Assembly (NCBI GenBank): GCA_965242615.1
Contig: CBDESR010000005.1
Location: forward strand, 124,001-188,000
DNA from: CBDBCU01 sp965242615
GTDB lineage: Bacteria; Chloroflexota; Dehalococcoidia; Lucifugimonadales; UBA3495
Direction of reading: 5' to 3'
Length of the DNA: 64,000 nucleotides
The notes beneath the pieces were generated by a model. It searched no databases and was not told the DNA's origin. It was given only the letters and a program-made list of their open reading frames with translations. This document shows, one piece after another, positions 58,747-64,000 of the stretch. A program made the position numbers and the translations under genes. The stretch's first letter is position 1, and each line of letters starts with the position of its first letter.

Positions 58747-60078
58747 CTAGCTGAACATTCGCATCAGGTTGCGGGGGTTGCGGGTTTTGTTGAATTGGCG
58801 CAGCATTTTTTGGGTTTGCTTGAACTGGTTGAGGAGGCGGTTGATGTCTTGGGGGGTGGTGCCGCTGCCGCGGGCGATGCGGCGGCGGCGGCTGCCGTTG
58901 AGGATTTCGGGGTGGCGGCGTTCCTCGGGGGTCATGGAGCGGATGATGGCTTCGATATGCTTGACCTGGCTGTCGTCGAAGTCGGCGGGAATGTCGCGGG
59001 AGAAGCGGTTCATGCCCGGGATCAGTTCCACCAGCTGGCTGAAGGAGCCTATTTTTTTGACGCTTTGGATTTGCTCGAGGAAGTCGTCGAGGTCAAAACT
59101 GGCTTGGCGGAACTTGCGCTCGAGTTCTGGATCCTGCTGTCCATAGGCGGATTCTTGGACTTTTTCAATGAGGGTGAGGATGTCGCCCATGGCGAGGATG
59201 CGGGAGGCGAGGCGGTCGGGATGGTAGGGTTCGAGGCCGTCGGGGCGTTCGCCGACGCCCATAAATTTGATGGAGACGCCGGTGACACGGGTGATGGAGA
59301 GGGCGGCGCCGCCGCGGGCGTCGCCGTCCATTTTGGTCATTATCAAGCCGGTTAAGCCGACGCGTTGGTGGAATTCCTGGGCGGCGGTGACGGCGTCCTG
59401 GCCGGTCATGGCGTCGACGACGAGGAGGGTTTCGTGGGGGGAGACGGCGGTTTGGATTTCCTCGAGTTCGCCCATCAGGTCGTCGTCGATGTGGAGGCGG
59501 CCGCCGGTGTCGATGATGGCCCAGGTGATGCCCTGCTGACGGGCGCGGTCGACGCCGGCCTGGACGACCTGGGTTACGGTGGCGGTTTGGGGGTCTTGGG
59601 AGTGGACGGGGATGTCGAGCTGGCGGCCGAGGGTTTGGAGTTGGGAGATGGCGGCGGGACGGCGGAGGTCGGCGGCGATGAGGAGGGAGGTGTGGCCCTG
59701 GCGGCGGAGTTGGAGGGCGAGTTTGGCGGCGGTGGTGGTTTTGCCGGCGCCCTGCAAGCCGACGAGCATGAGGACGGAGGGGAGCCGGCTGGCGGGGGTG
59801 AGGCGGTGGTCGCCGCCGCTGAGGAGTTCGGTGAGTTCCTCGTGGACGATTTTGACGACTTGCTGGCCGGGGGTGAGGCTTTCGAGGACGGCGGCGTCGA
59901 GGGATCGTTCTTTGATTTTGGCGATGAAGTCGCGGGCGACGCGGAAGTTGACGTCGGCTTCGAGGAGGGAGCGGCGAACTTGGCCGAGGGCGTCGTCGAT
60001 GTCTTTTTCGGTGAGGCGGCCTTTGCCGGAGAGGCGGTTGAAGATGCCGGTAAGTTTTTCGGTGAGGTGGTCAAACAT
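58747..60078 (-). CDS. ffh: Signal recognition particle GTPase Ffh
   Basis: A 443-residue SRP54 protein that binds 4.5S-type RNA and signal peptides. The N domain begins MFDHLTEKLTGIFNRL, the G domain has GLQGAGKTTTAAKLA, DTGGRLHIDDDLM and TKMDGDARGGAAL, and the Met-rich M domain starts near 300, with RRRRIARGSGTTPQDINRLL for RNA binding. Length and order are standard. No rpsP or ftsY neighbour is present. Confidence 0.97.
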   Translation of the reverse strand: MFDHLTEKLTGIFNRLSGKGRLTEKDIDDALGQVRRSLLEADVNFRVARDFIAKIKERSLDAAVLESLTPGQQVVKIVHEELTELLSGGDHRLTPASRLPSVLMLVGLQGAGKTTTAAKLALQLRRQGHTSLLIAADLRRPAAISQLQTLGRQLDIPVHSQDPQTATVTQVVQAGVDRARQQGITWAIIDTGGRLHIDDDLMGELEEIQTAVSPHETLLVVDAMTGQDAVTAAQEFHQRVGLTGLIMTKMDGDARGGAALSITRVTGVSIKFMGVGERPDGLEPYHPDRLASRILAMGDILTLIEKVQESAYGQQDPELERKFRQASFDLDDFLEQIQSVKKIGSFSQLVELIPGMNRFSRDIPADFDDSQVKHIEAIIRSMTPEERRHPEILNGSRRRRIARGSGTTPQDINRLLNQFKQTQKMLRQFNKTRNPRNLMRMFS

Positions 60079-60174
60079 TTGTGGGCGCTGCCTCTAGTTT
60101 TAGTTGGGGATGGTGGGTAGATTGTAGTGGATGGTTAGTTCCTTACTTTACACCAACCGGGGAGGATAGACAAG

Positions 60175-60314
60175 GGTATTCTCAACACGTGTTGGCATAA
60201 GTCAAAACAAGAGAAAATCGACCTGACCAAGAAAGGGATTCCTATTGATTCTCTAGCACTGCTTTGGCTCCGACAATGCTGTTTTTAGCAATGCCAACAC
60301 GTGTTGAGAATACC
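60175..60314. mobile_element. 140-bp MITE with 24-bp terminal inverted repeats
   Basis: The ends are exact 24-bp inverted repeats, starting GGTATTCTCAACACGTG at 60175 and mirrored at 60291-60314. It is flanked by perfect 8-bp direct repeats TAGACAAG (60167-60174 and 60315-60322), a target-site duplication. The interior has no reading frame, so it is a non-autonomous element mobilised by some transposase elsewhere. Eight-bp duplications and GG ends are seen in ISL3 and IS256 families; assignment is uncertain. Confidence 0.88.
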
Positions 60315-60378
60315 TAGACAAGGGTAGTATTGGCTCGACCGGGGGCTATTGCATATACTTGGCGACTTACTTACAGTT

Positions 60379-60445
60379 ATTCCCGTTTTCACGGGAATCC
60401 AGAGTCCCCGGCATTTCTGGATTCCCACTTTCGTGGGAATGACGG
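60379..60445. repeat. Two dRS3-like inverted repeats
   Basis: ATTCCCGTTTTCACGGGAAT (60379-60398) and, 18 bp on, the common 29-bp unit (60417-60445). The first has the centre found at 9991, reversed. Confidence 0.75.
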
Positions 60446-60502
60446 TGGGAAGGTGGGAAGGACGATTTCGATAGCCGATAGCCCGGCGGCGCGACCGGTC
60501 GG

Positions 60503-62086
60503 TTAGCCGACCAGCATTTTATCTTGGGTGTCGCCGACCAAGGAACGGGGGTCAACGGGGGGCAATAGCGGCCGTTCCGCTTGTTGCAGCATTTCCTGGA
60601 CGCTCAGCACTTGCATTTTGGGGTATTCTTGGCGGCCGCCGTCCCGGGTGTTGAGAGTTACCCGGCCTTGTTCGGCGGCGAAAACGCGCAGGGATGGCGG
60701 TGGGGGGTACAGGCTGACCATTATCGACATTGGGGCGTGCAGTCCCCGGTTCTGCATGGCCGTTTGGGCGCCAAGCAATTGGTCCAGCTCGGGGCGGCCG
60801 ATGGCGTTGCGATGCATCTTGACCTGCATGGGTATGATGATGCCTTCGTTGCGGTCCAGGTCGATAGCGCCGAAATAGCGGGCGTCGACGCCGCCATCAC
60901 CGGTTTTCTGCTGGTTGGGGACGGCGTTAAGGAGGGCGGCTATTTTGTCCTCAGCCCAAGCCCAACCCGGCACGCCATCGGCGGCTGCGGCGCGCGGCAT
61001 CAAGGCGCGCTCCTCGAAATGCTCCCAATTAAAATCGTCCCAATCGAGGCCGTACACCGTCGGCACAAAGCCTTGGCCCCGGGATTCCAGTCGCTGTTGC
61101 ATTACCCGCACGGCAATGCCGCTGATGTCGATGCCGAGGTATTTGCGGTCCAGATCAGCAGCCGCGTCTGCCGTCGTACCACATCCACAAAAGGGATCCA
61201 ACACCAGCTCGCCCGGATTGGATGACGCATTGATGATGCGTTCCAGCAAGGCTAACGGCTTTTGTGTGGGATAGCCGACAATTTCCTCCCCATAAGGGCG
61301 GGGAATGCTGCGCCACCAGTCCTCGACGACTTTGCCTTTGGGGTTGGGCTTGTAGGTCTTGCCCGGCGCGCGGGTATCATCGCCGGCAAAGACGGTGGCC
61401 TTGTAGTCGGAGTCGTAGGGAATCCTGACCAGCTCTTTATTAAAGAGGTAATCTTTGGTTTTGCTGTAACGGAAAATAGTATCGTGCTTCCGGGGGAAGT
61501 CTTTTTTAGGCTGACCGCCGCCGGAGTAACACCAGATGATTTCATTGCGGAAATTGTTAGCGCCGAAAACGGTATCCAGCAAAATCCGCAGGTAAGCGTT
61601 GGCGTGGTGGTCGCAATGGAGATAGATGCTGCCGGTAGGTTTCAAGACCCGATGGAGTTCCCGCAAACGGGCGGCCATAAAGACGGCATAGGCGGCCATA
61701 GGGGATTTGTCCCCGGCTTGCAAGCGGATACCGCGCAGGCAGTCCAGCAAAGGCCCGTGGGGAAAACGCTGGAAGGTGTTTTCAGCTTCTACATTCCAAC
61801 GCCAGATGTCCCGCAGTTGGGCGGCCACCCGGCCTTTGTCGCGGAAGGCGGCGACATAGAAGTGGTTGCTGTTAAAGGGCGGGTCAAGGTAAATCAGGTC
61901 AACGCACTCGTCCGGGAGTTCCTGGAGGACTTGCAGATTGTCGCCGTGAACCAGCACTTGGCCGGCCAGGTAGCGGTGGGCCGGCTCCATAGCGGCGAGG
62001 GCTTCGGCCACGCGGGCAGCAATCCGCTGCCGGTCGGCCGGGGTGAAGTGCTTGGTAAGTTCGCGGTACGGGTAATGTCCGCTCAT
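60503..62086 (-). CDS. DNA methyltransferase fused to a C-terminal Mrr-like restriction nuclease domain
   Basis: A 527-residue fusion. Residues 40-340 are a beta-class methyltransferase with DPPFNSN (68-74) and the SAM loop DPFCGCGTTADAAADLDRKY. Residues about 365-470 carry GDGGVDARYFG, then IIIPMQVKMHRNAIG and LDQLLGAQTAM, the D-x(n)-Q-x-K pattern of Mrr-type PD-(D/E)XK nucleases. The polypeptide may modify and cut DNA. Methyltransferase strands and order match the 11.9-kb fusion, which ends in an HNH domain instead. It overlaps the RelE-like toxin gene by 4 bp. Confidence 0.87.
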   Translation of the reverse strand: MSGHYPYRELTKHFTPADRQRIAARVAEALAAMEPAHRYLAGQVLVHGDNLQVLQELPDECVDLIYLDPPFNSNHFYVAAFRDKGRVAAQLRDIWRWNVEAENTFQRFPHGPLLDCLRGIRLQAGDKSPMAAYAVFMAARLRELHRVLKPTGSIYLHCDHHANAYLRILLDTVFGANNFRNEIIWCYSGGGQPKKDFPRKHDTIFRYSKTKDYLFNKELVRIPYDSDYKATVFAGDDTRAPGKTYKPNPKGKVVEDWWRSIPRPYGEEIVGYPTQKPLALLERIINASSNPGELVLDPFCGCGTTADAAADLDRKYLGIDISGIAVRVMQQRLESRGQGFVPTVYGLDWDDFNWEHFEERALMPRAAAADGVPGWAWAEDKIAALLNAVPNQQKTGDGGVDARYFGAIDLDRNEGIIIPMQVKMHRNAIGRPELDQLLGAQTAMQNRGLHAPMSIMVSLYPPPPSLRVFAAEQGRVTLNTRDGGRQEYPKMQVLSVQEMLQQAERPLLPPVDPRSLVGDTQDKMLVG

Positions 62087-62475
62087 TGGATTAAGCCCTC
62101 CCGGCGCAGTATCGCCAAGTGTTCGTCATAGAGGTCGTCGGCTTGGCGGACAAAACGCGGGTAAAAGCGGTCGTTCCCGGTCTTGTCGCCGCCGATAAGC
62201 AAAATAGCCAACCGCCGCGGGTCAAAGGCGTAAAAGATACGCAACGGGCGGCCGCCGCTCTGCACCCGCAGTTCTCGCATATTGCTATGGCGGGAGCTGC
62301 GAATCCCCGAGGAATGGGGAAAGTCCAAATTCGGGCCTTTTCTCCCCAAGAGATCAACACCGAAGTCAACGGAACGCTGCTCCGCCAGTGTAAGGTCATC
62401 CCACCACTGACTGAACTGGTCAGTGTATTCTACATCCCAAATATAAGGGGACTCCGTGCCGCCCATAGTTGCCAT
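62083..62475 (-). CDS. RelE/HigB-like toxin (phage-derived Gp49-like)
   Basis: A 130-residue protein matching the HigB/Gp49-like family: WDVEYTDQFSQWWDDL, then LGRKGPNLDFPHS, MRELRVQSGGRPLRIFYAF, and LLIGGDKTGNDRFY. The basic residues of the ribosome-dependent RNase site are in the last two segments. The usual HTH antitoxin gene is missing; the following gene is the methyltransferase-nuclease fusion with ATGA overlap. No clear ribosome binding site; a later ATG three codons in is possible. Confidence 0.8.
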   Translation of the reverse strand: MATMGGTESPYIWDVEYTDQFSQWWDDLTLAEQRSVDFGVDLLGRKGPNLDFPHSSGIRSSRHSNMRELRVQSGGRPLRIFYAFDPRRLAILLIGGDKTGNDRFYPRFVRQADDLYDEHLAILRREGLIQ

Positions 62476-62662
62476 TGCTGCTATTGTCCCGGATTATCGG
62501 GATTTAGTCAATTGGGCTGGCAACAACCGGCAAGCAAACTCCACTGGCCGCATCACTGCATCCGGCGGCAAGTCCGGGATGGGCGGAAAAGAGCGGGGTT
62601 ATTTCCGGGGGCCGCCGGCGGGATGGGCATTGCGGCAACTTCCGGCGTAAGGGATGGGAAAA

Positions 62663-62690
62663 GGGGGCAACCGTGGCGGTTGCCCCCAAG
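62663..62690 (-). terminator. Terminator of the ABM/NIPSNAP-like gene
   Basis: GGGGGCAACCG (62663-62673) pairs with CGGTTGCCCCC (62677-62687). Read leftward it is followed by TTTTCCC. The 62476-62660 stretch upstream of the toxin gene holds no antitoxin candidate. Confidence 0.75.
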
Positions 62691-62710
62691 GTTTTTCCGG
62701 GCGGTCGGGG

Positions 62711-63040
62711 CTAGGTTACGGCGACGCCGCGCTCGGTGAGCTTGTCCGGGGTCGCCACTTCGTAGAGTTCCAGGACATACTCGTCGAGGAGGGCCTGCAA
62801 CTGGGGGTTATACTCCAGGACCGCCGGGGGGATTTGGGAGAACCAGTTGGGTTCGATGGAGTCCTGCGTCCACTCGGCATAGACGGAGTTGGGGGTACCG
62901 GGCAGACCCTGGCCGCCGATGTAGACCGTGGCCTTGCTGCGCCCCTTTTCCTCGTACGCCTGGCAAATGCGGGCCAGCAGGCCAGCAACTTTCCACGCCT
63001 GCCCCGGCTTGGTTCGGCAAACGCGCCGTACCATATACAT
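62711..63040 (-). CDS. Hypothetical dimeric alpha/beta-barrel protein (NIPSNAP/ABM-like)
   Basis: A 109-residue protein starting MYMVRRVCRTKPGQAWKVAGLLARI, then ATVYIGGQGLPGTPNSVYAEW and a final LLDEYVLELYEV, a ferredoxin-like strand-helix-strand arrangement. AAAGGAGG lies 6 bases before the ATG. No catalytic residues are known. Similar in shape to the 10504 gene but not obviously homologous. A terminator follows closely. Confidence 0.65.
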   Translation of the reverse strand: MYMVRRVCRTKPGQAWKVAGLLARICQAYEEKGRSKATVYIGGQGLPGTPNSVYAEWTQDSIEPNWFSQIPPAVLEYNPQLQALLDEYVLELYEVATPDKLTERGVAVT

Positions 63041-63245
63041 AAGGAGCCTCCTTTGGGTAAGATGGGGGCATTATATAGCAGAGCGGCCGCTTTTGCCAGA
63101 CTTGTATTGACGCCCAATCCCTTGACTGCTACGCCCCGCAGCCGTTACAATCAACCTCGCAGCGACCGGCAGGCGAGCCGCTCCTTCAGCGACTCCTCTC
63201 GGCGGAGGCCGGCCGCTCCGGAATTTAGCAAAGGTAGGGGACGGT

Positions 63246-64000
63246 ATGGAACCGGCGGAACAGTACACGGCGTTGGAAAAGCTCGACCGAGACCTAGACT
63301 TGGTCGAACTGGGGCGGCAGCTGTCGGAATTCAACCCGTTCCGCCTGCTTAATGTGAATTGGCGAAGCGAGGAAATCCATTCGCAAGTATTGGAATGGCT
63401 GCTAAACCCCCGGGAAAACCGTCGGTTGGGTGCTGCTTTCCTGAAAGGTTTCCTGTCGGCGACTACGGCATTGGAACTATCCGGGGCTGACCTTTCGGCG
63501 GCCCGGGTGTATCGAGAATGGCCTAACGCCGTAGACGGTCAGCGGGGTTTCTTGGACATCCTTATCCTCGACGATGCGCGGCAGTTTCTTTGTGCCATCG
63601 AGAACAAGGTTTATTCCGAGGAACACAGCAGTCAACTGACCCGCTACCGGCGCGCATTGGAGGTTGATTACCCTAACTACAGCCGGCATTACATTTTCCT
63701 GTCCCCTTGGGGAACCCGGGCCCAAGACGACGCGGAACGGGAGCATTGGCTGCCGGTTGACTATGGAGTCGTTTGCCGAGTAGTAGAGGAAACCGTCAAA
63801 AGCCTTGCCGATTCCATCAGTGAGGATGTGCGGGTATTCTTGCGGCAGTATGCCAATTGCTTGAGGAGGTATATTTTGGGCGGCGATGCGGATATGGAGA
63901 AAATGGCCGCAGACTTGTACCAACGGCACAAGGCGGCGATTGATTTCATCAATGCCACTACGCCAAATTATTACCGGCGGGAAGCAGGCCGGATTGTCAA
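63246..64000 (+). CDS. PD-(D/E)XK nuclease family protein (PDDEXK_4-like), cut by window end
   Basis: At least 251 residues with no stop before the window ends. The catalytic core is GFLDILILDDARQFLCAIENKVYSEEH abbreviated to its key residues: Asp of the LDILIL strand and E-N-K of CAIENK, followed by SQLTRYRRAL, the helix typical of PDDEXK_4 (PF14281-like). Residues 30-60 (NPFRLLNVNWRSEEIHSQVL) match the family N-terminal part. Start ATG 63246 follows GGTAGGGG weakly. It may be a restriction-type or defence nuclease; a partner could lie beyond the window. Confidence 0.8.
   Translation, partial: MEPAEQYTALEKLDRDLDLVELGRQLSEFNPFRLLNVNWRSEEIHSQVLEWLLNPRENRRLGAAFLKGFLSATTALELSGADLSAARVYREWPNAVDGQRGFLDILILDDARQFLCAIENKVYSEEHSSQLTRYRRALEVDYPNYSRHYIFLSPWGTRAQDDAEREHWLPVDYGVVCRVVEETVKSLADSISEDVRVFLRQYANCLRRYILGGDADMEKMAADLYQRHKAAIDFINATTPNYYRREAGRIV

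Larger units (their letters stand above)
60079..60502. other. Gene-free interval with mobile and repeat elements
   Basis: Holds the MITE (60175-60314), two dRS3-like repeats (60379-60398 and 60417-60445) and the weak ffh promoter region (TACAAT, complement of 60121-60126). No gene supported. Confidence 0.65.

Noticed and set aside
59365..60120. Gly/Glu-rich rightward reading frame antisense to ffh
   Set aside because: A shadow of ffh without recognisable domain.
62476..62710. Possible antitoxin gene for the RelE-like toxin
   Set aside because: No HTH or AbrB-like reading frame with a start and SD could be found on either strand in this interval.
1..64000. tRNA, rRNA, tmRNA, RNase P or SRP RNA genes
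   Set aside because: I looked for T-arm motifs and conserved RNA cores on both strands and saw none, but tRNA detection by eye is unreliable; tRNAscan-SE and Infernal would be decisive.

Overview
The window is high-GC bacterial DNA with short intergenic gaps, good Shine-Dalgarno sites, frequent TTG/GTG starts and recognisable sigma70-type promoters. The gene content (LexA with a Ser-Lys dyad, a nusA-ylxR-infB-rbfA-truB operon, larB/larC/larE, RraA-like, Cys-less thiolase-like and amidohydrolase genes, many threonine/proline-rich lipoproteins, many retropepsin-like and DNA-modification genes) fits a Chloroflexota-like genome, perhaps Dehalococcoidia/SAR202. That placement is inference; no rRNA is present. 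No tRNA, rRNA or CRISPR array was recognised by eye. Two conserved genes (nusA and a thiamine-diphosphate enzyme) are each broken by a single-base indel, which may be assembly error.

Layout. 0-2 kb: end of a crotonase gene, a cyclophilin lipoprotein and an RraA-like gene, all leftward. 1.76-3.8 kb: promoter, TPP riboswitch, terminator and thiC. 3.9-7 kb: a retropepsin-like protease, a Gfo/Idh/MocA dehydrogenase, a lipoprotein and a Uma2 nuclease. 7.19-7.83 kb: copy A of a dispersed element of about 650 bp with a near-consensus promoter at one end. 8-10.8 kb: a stress/regulation group (pseudo-receiver, ribosome hibernation factor, UspA-CNBD fusion, RAM and ABM domains). 10.9-17.7 kb: lipoproteins, a DNA methyltransferase-HNH fusion, a HEPN/MNT toxin-antitoxin pair and the frameshifted ThDP enzyme. 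18-21.2 kb: two MFS exporters and rpsT. 21.4-23.5 kb: lexA, an NrtS-like membrane protein and two divergent 60-residue proteins resembling DUF5679 without its cysteines. 23.8-29.2 kb: the leftward nusA operon. 29.3-34.4 kb: cysteine synthase, an E1-like adenylyltransferase, a trypsin-like lipoprotein, a membrane protein and gene debris. 34.6-37.5 kb: larB, a UbiA prenyltransferase and a DUF362 protein. 37.5-39.6 kb: a Septu-type (PtuA/PtuB) defence operon with its own promoter. 39.6-47.6 kb: larC, larE, VOC, GNAT, YchF, a tandemly duplicated two-gene protease module, an orphan Dam-type methyltransferase and a thiolase-like gene. 47.75-48.4 kb: copy B of the 650-bp element, inverted relative to copy A. 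48.5-64 kb: secreted proteins, a TIR/deoxyribosyltransferase-like effector, an amidohydrolase, a repair cassette (mug-thpR-alkA), two tandem DGQHR (DndB-like) genes, ffh, a 140-bp MITE with a perfect 8-bp target duplication, a methyltransferase-restriction nuclease fusion overlapping a RelE/HigB-like toxin, and a PD-(D/E)XK gene running off the end.

How it fits together. Housekeeping blocks (thiC, nusA operon, rpsT, lexA, ffh, ychF, lar genes) are interleaved with genome-defence or selfish modules: Septu, two methyltransferase-nuclease fusions built on one scaffold, HEPN/MNT, the DGQHR pair, a TIR-like effector and a RelE-like toxin. Short dRS3-like inverted repeats (ATTCCC-N8-GGGAAT) lie between genes, mainly at 48-60 kb. 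The strongest candidates for something undescribed are the promoter-bearing 650-bp inverted element, the stand-alone DGQHR tandem pair with its AT-rich operator region, the duplicated small-protein/DTGF-protease module, and the cysteine-free DUF5679-like pair.
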